DNA from: Lachnospiraceae bacterium
GTDB lineage: Bacteria > Bacillota > Clostridia > Lachnospirales > Lachnospiraceae
DNA: 64,000 nt
Assembly: GCA_017472605.1 (NCBI GenBank)
Contig: JAFUPV010000009.1
Location: 41,953-105,952 of the forward strand
Direction: 5' to 3'
This document shows positions 27,186 through 35,726 of the stretch, piece by piece. Under the pieces are notes generated by a model, which was given only the letters and a program-made list of their open reading frames with translations, did no database searches and was not told the origin of the DNA. Numbering within the stretch: the stretch's first letter is position 1; each line of letters starts with the position of its first letter. The translations under genes were made by a program, and so were the position numbers.

Positions 27186-27281
27186 AAATCCAGTCCTGGC
27201 TGGAAATCGGAAACAGGATACGCGCCTGTCAAGCAGACAGGCGCGTATCCTGTTTCCGATTCCCGGCTGGGACTGGATTTT
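27186..27281. terminator. Very long hairpin terminator between SDR and ABC exporter genes
   Basis: About 45-bp stem with a five-base loop. The inner 25 bp are perfect (from ATCGGAAACAGG to GCGCCTGTC and its complement). The outer part has three G-U wobbles and one A-C mismatch when read as plus-strand RNA, followed by TTTTTCTTTTATTT. Confidence 0.85.
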
Positions 27282-27322
27282 TCTTTTATTTGAGCGAATT
27301 CATTTCAGCAGACAGGACCGTT

Positions 27323-29164
27323 TTACGCCTCTGTCTTCTTTGCTCCGGTAAAGCCTTCCATCATTTCCTCACGGAACTGCTGTGTATAAAGGTTGTAGTA
27401 ATAGCCTCTCTTCTCCATCAGTTCCCGATGACTTCCCTGCTCAATGATCTTTCCCGCTTTTACAACAAGAATGATATCTGCCTGGCGGATTGTCGACAGA
27501 CGATGGGCAATGATAAAGGAGGTTCGGTCTTTTAACAGGTAGGAGATTGCATTCTGAATCAGCTGCTCTGTTTCCGTGTCAATAGAAGAAGTCGCCTCAT
27601 CCAGCACAAAAATCGCCGGATCTGCCAGAACCGCTCTCGCAAAAGAGATCAGCTGCTTCTCACCGGTAGACATGGAATCGCCGCCTTCACCAACATCCGT
27701 CTTCCATCCTTTTTCCAGCTTGGACGCTACTTTATCGGCGGAAACTGTCTTTGCTGCCCGGATCACCTCTTCGTCCGTTGCTTCCAGACGTCCATAGCGG
27801 ATGTTCTCCATGATGGTTCCGGTGAACAGGTGCGGACTCTGGAGTACATAGCCGATGGAGCTGTGCAGCCATGCCTGGCTTCGCTCCCGGTAATCCACAC
27901 CGTCTATCAGAATCCGGCCTTCTGTCGGCTCGAAGAAACGGCAGGCCAGATTTACCAGCGTACTCTTTCCCGCTCCCGTCTCGCCAACGATGGCAACCGT
28001 GGTTCCCGCCGGCACATGGAGATTGAAATGCTCCAGGATGTTTTCATTGCCGTCCGGATAGTGGAAGGTCACATCCTCAAACACGATATCTCCCTTAATC
28101 GGCTCCCAGTTTTCCCGCTTCTGATCAAACGCAGTACCATATTTCTCAATGACATCCGGGCGGTCCTGAATCTGCGCTTCCTCGTCCAGAAGTCCCATGA
28201 CACGCTCGGTGTTTGCCTGAGCGGACATCAGCTCTGACAGGTTGCGCGCCACATTCTGGATCGGCTCAAACATGTTGACCGCATAGGTGGTAAACGCAGA
28301 CAGCGTACCGATCAGGATCACATTCTCTTCTACCATCATACCGCCCTGTCTAAGGATGATGGCTGTCGCAACCGCACTGCATAACACGACAAGTGAGATG
28401 TAGATTCCGTTCATTCGGGATGCCTTGATTCCCGCAATCCTCATTTCCTGAGTAATTGTGTGGAACTGTTCTGCATTTTTCTTTTCAATGACCAGTGTCT
28501 TTGACGTCTGAGCTCCCATGATGCCCTCGTTGTAGGCACCGGTAATCCGTGAATTGTGCTTGCGGACCTGACGGTTCCAGGCAAGAATCCGCTTCTGGAA
28601 AAAGAAGGTCAGGAACACAAGAGCCGGAACTACCAGCATGACAAAGAGAGCCAGCTTCAGATTCAGACGGGCCATTACGGCGAAAATACCGATGACATAG
28701 AACAGCGCCCAGAACATGTCAAGGAAATTCCATGCGATCAATCCGCTGATGCGGCCGGTATCACTCATGACACGGGCCAGAATGTAGCCAACCGGTGTTG
28801 TATTATAATAGGAAAAAGAAAGTTCCTGCAGATGGTCAAAACATGCTTTTTTCATGTCCTTGGACATCCGCATCTCGATTACCATGGCACAGCGGCAGAA
28901 CACCATGACGCTTGCCATCTGGAAGATGATCGCTGCCAGATAGGTCAGAGCAAATCCAGGCATTCCTTCTGTTGTCATCTCACCGATGAAATGGTTGATG
29001 GCATATTGCTGGAACAGCGGGAGCGCAATGTCTACCATTGCACAGAAAATGTTGAAAATCAGCGCAGTGAACAGCAGTCCGCGGAATGGTTTGATAAACT
29101 TCCACAATTTCGCCCAGATCCGCCAGTCAAAGGCTTTGTTGTAGTCTTTTTCTTCGATCTGCAT
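27323..29164 (-). CDS. Heterodimeric ABC exporter, subunit with canonical Walker B
   Basis: A 613-residue exporter half: six membrane helices (about 20-320) fused to an ATPase. Walker A GETGAGKST (about 393), Walker B FVLDEATSSID (about 523) with the catalytic Glu, H-loop AHRLSTI. Its signature is divergent (STGEKQ instead of LSGGQ). This pairs with a subunit lacking the Glu, as in TM287/288- and BmrCD-type exporters. Its ATG overlaps the TAA of the partner gene. Substrate unknown; multidrug or lipid export is usual. Confidence 0.9.
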   Translation of the reverse strand: MQIEEKDYNKAFDWRIWAKLWKFIKPFRGLLFTALIFNIFCAMVDIALPLFQQYAINHFIGEMTTEGMPGFALTYLAAIIFQMASVMVFCRCAMVIEMRMSKDMKKACFDHLQELSFSYYNTTPVGYILARVMSDTGRISGLIAWNFLDMFWALFYVIGIFAVMARLNLKLALFVMLVVPALVFLTFFFQKRILAWNRQVRKHNSRITGAYNEGIMGAQTSKTLVIEKKNAEQFHTITQEMRIAGIKASRMNGIYISLVVLCSAVATAIILRQGGMMVEENVILIGTLSAFTTYAVNMFEPIQNVARNLSELMSAQANTERVMGLLDEEAQIQDRPDVIEKYGTAFDQKRENWEPIKGDIVFEDVTFHYPDGNENILEHFNLHVPAGTTVAIVGETGAGKSTLVNLACRFFEPTEGRILIDGVDYRERSQAWLHSSIGYVLQSPHLFTGTIMENIRYGRLEATDEEVIRAAKTVSADKVASKLEKGWKTDVGEGGDSMSTGEKQLISFARAVLADPAIFVLDEATSSIDTETEQLIQNAISYLLKDRTSFIIAHRLSTIRQADIILVVKAGKIIEQGSHRELMEKRGYYYNLYTQQFREEMMEGFTGAKKTEA

Positions 29165-31020
29165 TAGCTATCCCTCCCTTCTGCTTCTGCAGAAACGGCT
29201 GAAACGTTCTCCAGATCCTCAAGCTGAGTACTCATCTGAATGTCATGGATGCGGCGATAGATTCCGTTTTTCTCCATCAGCTCCTGATGACTTCCCATTT
29301 CGGCCACGCAGCCATCCTCCAGAACAAGGATACAGTCTGCCTGCATCAGCGTCGTTACACGATGGGAAATCAGAATCACGGTTGCGTCCGCCATCCGCTG
29401 CTTTAAGGAATGACGGATCATGGCATCGGTCTGGGCATCCACGGCTGACAGGGAATCATCAAACACCATCACGGGTGCGTGCTGCATCAGCATGCGGGCA
29501 ATCGCCACACGCTGCTTCTGTCCGCCGGACAGGGTAACACCGCGCTCACCGACAATAGTCTCATACCCATCTGTAAAGCTGTCGATGGCACTGTCTACAC
29601 AGGCAATCTCGCAGGCTTCTTTGATGTCCGAAAGCTGGGCATTGCCCCAGGTAATACCTACATTATCTTTGATACTGCCGGAAAACAGGAACGGCTCCTG
29701 CAGAACAAGACCAACGTTCTTTCTCAGATAACCGGCCTGAATCTTTCGCACATCCACACCGCCGATGGAAATCGTTCCGCAGTCTGCGGGCAGATCATAG
29801 AGACGGTTGAGCAGATGGACCATGGTGCTCTTTCCGCTTCCTGTATTGCCAAGGATCGCAAAGGTCTTTCCTGCCGGAATCCGGAAAGAAACGTCCTTTA
29901 AAACCATGCCGCCTTCCTCATAGCGGAAGTTTACATGGTCGAACACAATGTCCTGATTCATCGGCGGACAGACGGCATCCGGCTGGTCCTGTTCCTCTTC
30001 CGCGTTTAATATGTAGGCAAGACGGTCGATGGAAACGCCTGCTTTACTCATCTCCGATACAATTCGGCCAAGGCTTCGGATCGGCCATGCCATGCTGGCA
30101 TTGTAGGAGACGAACGTCATGAATTCACCGACGGTAATCTCTCCATGTACGGTTGCCGTTACACCAAGACAGATGACTGTCAGAATCTGAATTCCGGTGA
30201 TCAGGTCGCCGATGGACCAGTAGGCGCTCAAAAAGCGGCCAAGATGAATCCACAGGCCAGCAAAATATTCATTTTTTTCATCGAAGCGCTGTCTTTCATA
30301 GGCTTCCCGTCCAAAGGCACGGACAACGCGCACTCCGGTCAGATTTTCCTGAACGGTGCTGGAAAGAGCGCCCTCTGCTTCATCCGCATCTTTAAAATGA
30401 CTGGCAATTTTCGTGTAGAAATAGCCGGAATAAAGAAGAACAATCGGAAAAAAGGCAACTGCCACCAGCGTGATCTTCACATTCATGGAAAACATGAGGA
30501 TCACATAGAACACGATCAGAAATACAATTCGGAACACTTCGATCAGCTGTCCTGTTACAAAGTTACGGACCATGTCCACGTCCGATGTACATCGCTGAAT
30601 GATGTCGCCGGTCTGATGCTTCACATGCCAGCTGTAGGGAAGGCGCTGGATGTGATCATACAGACTGTCCCTCAGTCCTTTAACAAAGGTCTCCGATCCT
30701 TTTGCGGAAATGACACGGGAACCATAGCTCGCGGCTGCATTCAGCACTGCAAACACACAAATGGCAGCGGCAGCCAGTGTCAGCATTTCCTTAGTCTGAG
30801 TCAGAATCGTCTCCTCAGAGAGAAAATGCAGTAAAAAATCAGGGATCTTATCGATATTCTTGCCCAAGATCCCATCCACACCAATCCGGACGATCTGCGG
30901 AAGCATGGACTGACAAACGGTATTCAGTGCGGAAAAACCGAGCGCCAGAGCAAACAGCGGCAGACATGGCCGGACGAACCGGAAAATGAACCGGCTCTTC
31001 GTCAGTTTCTGTTGTTTCAT
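29164..31020 (-). CDS. Heterodimeric ABC exporter, subunit with degenerate Walker B
   Basis: A 618-residue exporter half with six membrane helices and an ATPase domain. Walker A GNTGSGKST (about 392), canonical signature LSGGQKQRVAIARML (about 498), but Walker B ends FDDSLSAVD (about 520): the catalytic Glu is Asp, so one of the two composite ATP sites is expected to be inactive. The start at 31020 follows GAGGAGGAGGAA; an ATG 21 bases upstream has no ribosome site. Promoter at 31076-31103. Confidence 0.9.
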   Translation of the reverse strand: MKQQKLTKSRFIFRFVRPCLPLFALALGFSALNTVCQSMLPQIVRIGVDGILGKNIDKIPDFLLHFLSEETILTQTKEMLTLAAAAICVFAVLNAAASYGSRVISAKGSETFVKGLRDSLYDHIQRLPYSWHVKHQTGDIIQRCTSDVDMVRNFVTGQLIEVFRIVFLIVFYVILMFSMNVKITLVAVAFFPIVLLYSGYFYTKIASHFKDADEAEGALSSTVQENLTGVRVVRAFGREAYERQRFDEKNEYFAGLWIHLGRFLSAYWSIGDLITGIQILTVICLGVTATVHGEITVGEFMTFVSYNASMAWPIRSLGRIVSEMSKAGVSIDRLAYILNAEEEQDQPDAVCPPMNQDIVFDHVNFRYEEGGMVLKDVSFRIPAGKTFAILGNTGSGKSTMVHLLNRLYDLPADCGTISIGGVDVRKIQAGYLRKNVGLVLQEPFLFSGSIKDNVGITWGNAQLSDIKEACEIACVDSAIDSFTDGYETIVGERGVTLSGGQKQRVAIARMLMQHAPVMVFDDSLSAVDAQTDAMIRHSLKQRMADATVILISHRVTTLMQADCILVLEDGCVAEMGSHQELMEKNGIYRRIHDIQMSTQLEDLENVSAVSAEAEGRDS

Positions 31021-31041
31021 TTCCTCCTCCTCGTTAATCAT

Positions 31042-31103
31042 GGAACTTCACAGTTCTAACGATAGTTACTGTTCCATTATATCGTATTAATAATCTTTTT
31101 CAA
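31042..31103 (-). promoter_or_regulatory. Promoter and possible operator of the ABC exporter operon
   Basis: Minus strand TTGAAA (31103-31098), 16-bp spacer, TATAAT (31081-31076). Immediately downstream, 31042-31075 holds GGAAC...GTTCC ends and an ACAGT-N13-ACTGT dyad at the expected transcription start, a position suited to a MarR-like repressor. The dyad is imperfect. The stretch 31104-31243 shows nothing else. Confidence 0.55.
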
Positions 31104-31243
31104 TCACTATTTTACAAGTTTTCATGCATATCTGAATTTCCCCTTACAAAAGCAGATTCCTCTGCATCCGAACGGAATCAATGACACATTTTTCCGGTAA
31201 AATACGGTCAAACATGTCGCTGTCCGTGGAAAACCTGACAGAA

Positions 31244-31276
31244 AAAGATCAGACTCCAAAACAGAATCTGATCTTT
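31244..31276 (-). terminator. Terminator of the rubrerythrin operon
   Basis: Stem AAAGATCAGA/TCTGATCTTT with a 13-base loop, followed on the minus strand by TTTTTCTG. Confidence 0.8.
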
Positions 31277-31295
31277 CCGATAAACGTTTATATTT

Positions 31296-31937
31296 TTAGA
31301 CAAGTCCGATTTTGCGAAACCAGTCTCTGACTGCCGAAATCGTCGGTCCCAGCATAAATGCCATCAGAACGGTGATGATTCCGGCGGGTGCTCCCATCAG
31401 GATTCCAAGGATGATATAGAACCAGTCCCAGCAGATGCGGATGATTCTTCCGTGTACTCTGGGGATCTTTTTTTCCATCCAGATCGGGATTGCATCGTAG
31501 GCGGAAACGCCAAGAGCTGTTCCCATGTATCCGGCGCAGCTGATCACGAAAATGACCAGTGCAGGAACCAGAAGCGCATAGCGCACAACCGTGGAAGCAA
31601 AGAAATCAGCGGGAAGAACCATGCCCCAGATCCAGAAAAAGAAATCAGAAACATAGCCCAGGAAAAACATGTTCACGACGGTTCCGATGCCGATCTGCTT
31701 TCGGTCTGCGATCAGAACAAAAACAAGCATGATTCCATTTACCAGCAGTTCGGCTGTTCCGAAACTGATCGGTGTGGCAAGCTCAATTCCCATGTTCAGA
31801 GTTGTGTATGGATCACTTCCCAGTTCAATCGGGCGAAGCAGCGACGTGGAAAATCCCATCAGAATGATGGAAACACACAGGATCAGCAGCCGCTTGCCCA
31901 GATTTTCAGGCTTTTGAAACGGTAATTTGCTGCCCAT
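31296..31937 (-). CDS. YczE/YitT-like integral membrane protein
   Basis: A 213-residue protein with about five membrane helices. The N-terminal block LGSDPYTTLNMGI and the later ALGVSAYDAIPIWM are typical of the YczE family, whose role is unknown. It begins three bases after the rubrerythrin stop and is probably translated by coupling. The short distance links it to oxidative-stress gene expression, without telling its function. Confidence 0.75.
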   Translation of the reverse strand: MGSKLPFQKPENLGKRLLILCVSIILMGFSTSLLRPIELGSDPYTTLNMGIELATPISFGTAELLVNGIMLVFVLIADRKQIGIGTVVNMFFLGYVSDFFFWIWGMVLPADFFASTVVRYALLVPALVIFVISCAGYMGTALGVSAYDAIPIWMEKKIPRVHGRIIRICWDWFYIILGILMGAPAGIITVLMAFMLGPTISAVRDWFRKIGLV

Positions 31938-31940
31938 GGA

Positions 31941-32474
31941 TTAGTAGTTCTCTTTGCGAACCTCGAAGAAGCTCTGCGGATGTGCACAGACAGGACATAC
32001 CTGCGGAGCCTTCTTGCCCATTACCAGATGACCGCAGTTGCGGCACTCCCACATGCACTCCTCAGCCTTCTCGAATACCTTCTGCATCTCAACATTGTTC
32101 AGAAGTGCGCGGTATCTCTCTTCATGCGTCTTTTCAATTGCAGCTACCATGCGGAATTTTGCAGCAAGAACAGTGAAGCCTTCCTCGTCTGCTTCCTTTG
32201 CGAAACGATCATACATGTCAGTCCACTCATAGTTCTCGCCTTCTGCAGCAGCAAGCAGGTTCTGAGCGGTGTTTCCAAGCTCGCCGAGAGCCTTGAACCA
32301 CATCTTTGCATGCTCCTTCTCGTTGTCGGCAGTCTGCTGGAAAATTGCGCTGATCTGCTCATAGCCTTCCTTCTTTGCTACGCTTGCAAAATAGGTGTAT
32401 TTGTTTCTTGCCTGGCTCTCACCTGCAAACGCTTCCATTAAGTTTTTCTCGGTCTTTGATCCCTTTAATTCCAT
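31941..32474 (-). CDS. rbr: Rubrerythrin
   Basis: A 177-residue peroxide-reducing di-iron protein. The N-terminal four-helix bundle has the ferritin-like ligands in [11 protein letters not shown] (about 16-26), DNEKEHAK (about 50) and EKTHEERYR (about 115-125); the C-terminal rubredoxin-like domain has CRNCGH and CPVCAHP (about 143-163). It protects anaerobes from hydrogen peroxide using electrons from rubredoxin or NADH routes. AAAGGAG precedes the ATG. A stable hairpin (CCGGAGCTTTC arms, 32495-32525) sits just upstream of the ribosome site. Confidence 0.96.
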   Translation of the reverse strand: MELKGSKTEKNLMEAFAGESQARNKYTYFASVAKKEGYEQISAIFQQTADNEKEHAKMWFKALGELGNTAQNLLAAAEGENYEWTDMYDRFAKEADEEGFTVLAAKFRMVAAIEKTHEERYRALLNNVEMQKVFEKAEECMWECRNCGHLVMGKKAPQVCPVCAHPQSFFEVRKENY

Positions 32475-32626
32475 AGTTATATTCTCCTTTCCTGATCCGG
32501 AGCTTTCTTCGAAAGGTTTCTCCGGTTATGTACGAATAAGCGATGAGAATCACCATGCATGGTTTCTCCCGCTCCTGCTTTTCCGTCAGACAACCGTTCC
32601 TGCGGCTTTTCGTGACGTAACAGCGA

Positions 32627-32680
32627 AAAAAATGATAATGGTCCGCTGATTTTTCTCAAATCAGTAACCATTATCATTTT
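32627..32680 (-). promoter_or_regulatory. Long dyad with T8 tract directly after the rubrerythrin promoter
   Basis: Arms AAAATGATAATGGT and ACCATTATCATTTT with an inner CTGATTT/AAATCAG stem; the minus-strand copy is followed by eight T. It overlaps the -10 and initial transcribed region of the promoter at 32676-32704. It can be read as terminator of trpS read-through, as attenuator, or as a metalloregulator operator. The stretch 32475-32626 holds only the 5' leader and its hairpin. Confidence 0.6.
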
Positions 32681-32704
32681 ACTTCTATTTCCTGTTTTTG
32701 TCAA
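32676..32704 (-). promoter_or_regulatory. Promoter of the rubrerythrin operon
   Basis: Minus strand TTGACA (32704-32699), 17-bp spacer, TAAAAT (32681-32676). No equally good promoter is found closer to the gene, so transcripts must cross the T8 hairpin just downstream. Confidence 0.65.
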
Positions 32705-32795
32705 TCCGTATCTGACGTTTTTATGAAAAGTTTATTTGCTTTCAGTTATCTGCAGCTAACCGTTCCCATTCCACGTCGTTCCGTCAAACATATTT

Positions 32796-33881
32796 TCATC
32801 CCTGATACTTCTCACTCTGAGCGCGGATCAGCTCGGCATCGTCAAAATAGTTGATCTTCATCGCACTCTTTACTTCAGACAGAGTCTGCGCAGCTGTTTC
32901 TCTTGCAGCCTCACTGCCCTTTCTGAGAATCTCATAAACAGCAGGAATGTCCTTCTCGAATTCCTTTCTGCGTTTGCGGATCGGCTCCAGCTCTTCCTGC
33001 ACCACGTTGTTCAGGAATCTCTTTACCTTCACGTCGCCAAGTCCGCCTCTTGTATAGTGAGCCTTCAGCTCATCCAGATTTGCGTAATCCGGCAGGTAAC
33101 GCTCAAAATGTTCGTCACGGCAGAACGCATCCAGATAGGTGAATACCGTGTTGCCTTCCAGGTGACCAGGATCGCTGACAAGCAGGTGAAGGGGATCGGT
33201 GTACATGCTCATGATCTTCTTCTTCACTTCATCCGCCGGGTCGGACAGATAGATGCAGTTGCCAAGGGACTTACTCATCTTTGCCTTTCCGTCGATGCCG
33301 GGCAGACGCAGACATGCCTTGTTGTCCGGAAGCAGCACATCCGGCTCTACCAGAACTTCGGAATAAACGCTGTTGAATTTGCGAACGATTTCTCTTGTCT
33401 GCTCGATCATCGGCAGCTGATCCTCACCAACCGGAACGGTAGTCGCCTTGAAGGCAGTGATATCCGCAGCCTGGCTGATCGGGTAGGTGAAGAAGCCAAC
33501 CGGGATGCTTGCCTCGAAGTTGCGCATCTGAATCTCCGCTTTCACGGTTGGGTTACGCTGCAGTCTGGACACCGTTACCAGATCCATGTAATAGAAGGTC
33601 AGCTCGCAAAGCTCTGCGATCTGAGACTGAATGAACAGGGTTGACTTTGCCGGATCCAGACCGACAGACAGATAGTCCAGCGCAACCTCAATGATGTTCT
33701 GGCGTACCTTCTCCGGGTTCTCGATGTTGTCGGTCAGAGCCTGCGCGTCAGCGATCATGATGAAGGTTTTCTTATAGTCACCTGAGTTCTGCAGCTCCAC
33801 TCTGCGCTTTAAAGAACCTACATAATGTCCTACATGTAATTTACCGGTTGGTCTGTCACCGGTCAGAATGATCTTTTCCAT
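32796..33881 (-). CDS. trpS: Tryptophanyl-tRNA synthetase
   Basis: A 361-residue class Ic synthetase. The HIGH-type motif is [12 protein letters not shown] (about 11-22) and the KMSKS motif [10 protein letters not shown] (about 200-209). The protein is slightly longer than Bacillus TrpS (330) and belongs to the TrpS II-like group. AAGGAGGAGAAG precedes the ATG. A T-box leader with a UGG specifier lies directly upstream, so expression rises when tRNA-Trp is uncharged. Confidence 0.95.
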   Translation of the reverse strand: MEKIILTGDRPTGKLHVGHYVGSLKRRVELQNSGDYKKTFIMIADAQALTDNIENPEKVRQNIIEVALDYLSVGLDPAKSTLFIQSQIAELCELTFYYMDLVTVSRLQRNPTVKAEIQMRNFEASIPVGFFTYPISQAADITAFKATTVPVGEDQLPMIEQTREIVRKFNSVYSEVLVEPDVLLPDNKACLRLPGIDGKAKMSKSLGNCIYLSDPADEVKKKIMSMYTDPLHLLVSDPGHLEGNTVFTYLDAFCRDEHFERYLPDYANLDELKAHYTRGGLGDVKVKRFLNNVVQEELEPIRKRRKEFEKDIPAVYEILRKGSEAARETAAQTLSEVKSAMKINYFDDAELIRAQSEKYQG

Positions 33882-33939
33882 CTTCTCCTCCTTGTCTGAA
33901 AGCCATTGAATGTGTTGTCTGCGTTACTTGATGCTGCGT

Positions 33940-34225
33940 AAAAAAAGCTCTTATCCCTACACAGGATAAGAGCCAATGTCTTACTTTGCCACCAATGCAA
34001 TTCTACACGCGTACCAACATACGCTGTCCCCATAACGGGGGGAACTCCGTCGGTCTCTACCTTCCGCCATCGTCTGCAGAATCATCCTCCAAACACGCCG
34101 TCTCTCGAAACCGCCCTCATAAGTCCATTCCCTGTCAAAGCAAATACCGCATTCTCAGCACCGGCGGCTCTCTGTGATTCCTTTTTAACAGCTACTACTC
34201 TTACTCAATGGTTTTGTTTTGTAAT
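33940..34225 (-). ncRNA. Trp T-box riboswitch leader of trpS
   Basis: Minus-strand leader of about 285 bases. It contains a stem I start (CAGAGAGCC ... GCTGAGAATGCGG), a TGG specifier followed by A at 34127-34125, a T-box-like block ATGTTGGTACGCG (about 34020-34008) and a TTGGTGGCA (about 33995) whose UGGC could pair with the GCCA end of tRNA-Trp. It ends in an intrinsic terminator, stem GCTCTTATCC/GGGATAAGAGC (33973-33947) plus seven T (33946-33940). Which UGG forms the antiterminator bulge is not certain. Confidence 0.85.
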
Positions 34226-34231
34226 GATGAA

Positions 34232-34260
34232 AGTGTATCACAAATCTTAAAATCCGTCAA
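34232..34260 (-). promoter_or_regulatory. Promoter of the T-box-trpS unit
   Basis: Minus strand TTGACG (34260-34255), 17-bp spacer, TACACT (34237-34232). Start of transcription is expected near 34225. Bases 34261-34352 show nothing further. Confidence 0.7.
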
Positions 34261-34352
34261 TCGTTATTTGATGATAATGCACGGATCATCCAAAACAGTT
34301 CCTGCCCGTTCTCTTCCTATTCTCACAGTCTGTTCTATCACTCCGAAAACGG

Positions 34353-34511
34353 TCATGCCAGAATCATCCACGCAATCCACCCAATTCCAACTGCGATTCC
34401 GATTCCGGCCAACAGAACCAGGAGAATTACCAACAAACGTTTCGCGCCGATTTCCTTAACCAGAGATTCCCCTGCCACATCCGCCAGCATTTCCAAAAAA
34501 TCCTTTAACAT
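34353..34511 (-). CDS. 52-residue single-pass membrane peptide
   Basis: A short gene whose ATG (34511) overlaps the TAA of the dehydrogenase gene, with AGGT a few bases upstream. The peptide has an amphipathic acidic N-terminus (MLKDFLEMLADVAGESLVKE), a basic turn (AKR) and one long hydrophobic helix (about 25-50: LLVILLVLLAGIGIAVGIGW). I recognise no family. The coupled start and the sensible membrane-anchor layout support a real gene; whether it binds the dehydrogenase is unknown. Confidence 0.6.
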   Translation of the reverse strand: MLKDFLEMLADVAGESLVKEIGAKRLLVILLVLLAGIGIAVGIGWIAWMILA

Positions 34512-35494
34512 TATCTTACCTCAAATGGGTTCTCCCCGCCCTGCTCACATGCTACCAGACCACGAACCGCGTTCTCAACCATATCCTGGACAGAGCGTTC
34601 CGTATAGAATGCCATATGTGGAGAAACCAGTACATTAGGAAATGCGCTTAATATCGCCCGGTCATGGTTTGCCAGAATATCGGTCTCACGATTCAGATAG
34701 TAAAGACCGGCTTCATTTTCAATGGTATCCAGCGCCGCATACCCGATCTTTCCGCTTTCCAGCGCCTCAATCATGTCATTGGTATTGATCAGCATACCGC
34801 GTGCCGCGTTGATCAGGATGACGCCGTCTTTCATTTTCGCAAATGTATCTTTATTGATCATGTGATAATTCTCCTCCAGTCCCGGTACATGGAGAGAGAT
34901 GATATCGCATTCGCGGTAGATGGTTTCCAGATCCGTGTACTGGGCATACTGCTTCACGGACTCGCTTTCCACGATATCATATGCAAGGAGACGGCAGCCG
35001 AATCCGCTCAGATGTCTGACAACGGTGCGGCCGATGCGGCCGGTTCCGATAATGCCGATGGTACAGTCGGAAATCTCCTTTCCGGTCTTTCCCTTCAGGC
35101 TGAAATCCTGAACCTTTGCCTTATCCATGATGTATGTCATTTTCCGGCAGGCCATCAGCATCATCATGATCGTATAGTTGGCTACGCTTTCCGGGGAGTA
35201 GCTGACATTCGTCACTTTCATTCCGAGGCTGTGCGCATAGTTTACATCGATGTGATCATAACCGACACTTCTGGTAGCCAGATATTTCACGCCATTTTCA
35301 TGCATTCGGTCGAGAATTGCCGGATACATCGGATTTGTAATGATCGTTACCCCGTCATAGCCTTTTGCAAGGTCAATGTTGTCCATGGATGGGTAGGCGT
35401 TTGTATAGGCATATTCAATGCCAAGCTGACTGCAGATGTTGATAAAATACTTTTCTTCATCAAATTCGCGGAGTGCGAACGCAAAAATTTTCAT
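34511..35494 (-). CDS. D-2-hydroxyacid dehydrogenase (D-lactate dehydrogenase type)
   Basis: A 327-residue NAD-dependent enzyme of the D-LDH/VanH group. GTGRIG (about 145-150) is the NAD site; the catalytic Arg (NAARGMLI, about 233), Glu (DTIENEAG, about 262) and His (SPHMAFYTE, about 295) are all present. It likely reduces pyruvate to D-lactate in fermentation. AAGAGGTAACGGCT precedes the ATG. A promoter lies at 35559-35587 and a small membrane peptide gene is coupled to its stop. Confidence 0.88.
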   Translation of the reverse strand: MKIFAFALREFDEEKYFINICSQLGIEYAYTNAYPSMDNIDLAKGYDGVTIITNPMYPAILDRMHENGVKYLATRSVGYDHIDVNYAHSLGMKVTNVSYSPESVANYTIMMMLMACRKMTYIMDKAKVQDFSLKGKTGKEISDCTIGIIGTGRIGRTVVRHLSGFGCRLLAYDIVESESVKQYAQYTDLETIYRECDIISLHVPGLEENYHMINKDTFAKMKDGVILINAARGMLINTNDMIEALESGKIGYAALDTIENEAGLYYLNRETDILANHDRAILSAFPNVLVSPHMAFYTERSVQDMVENAVRGLVACEQGGENPFEVR

Positions 35495-35558
35495 AGCCGT
35501 TACCTCTTCTCTTTTTCATTTCAGCATTTCACGCTGATTCCATTTTTCTGCTGCTTCC

Positions 35559-35587
35559 ATTTTAGCACGTTCGACGGAAAGCTGCAA
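35559..35587 (-). promoter_or_regulatory. Promoter of the D-LDH gene
   Basis: Minus strand TTGCAG (35587-35582), 17-bp spacer, TAAAAT (35564-35559) with extended -10 TGC. Confidence 0.6.
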
Positions 35588-35658
35588 CTGAATAAATATC
35601 CGCATGCGTATGCTTATCTCTTGACAAAACCGCGCACGATGACTTCCAAATATTTCTG

Positions 35659-35687
35659 TTGACCCGCAAATAAAAATCGAGTATAGT
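35659..35687 (+). promoter_or_regulatory. Promoter of dapF
   Basis: TTGACC (35659-35664), 17-bp spacer, TATAGT (35682-35687), about 40 bases before the dapF start. It diverges from the D-LDH promoter. Confidence 0.7.
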
Positions 35688-35726
35688 ATACATGATTTAA
35701 TTCTATAAGGAAAGGCTGGCAGCGAT

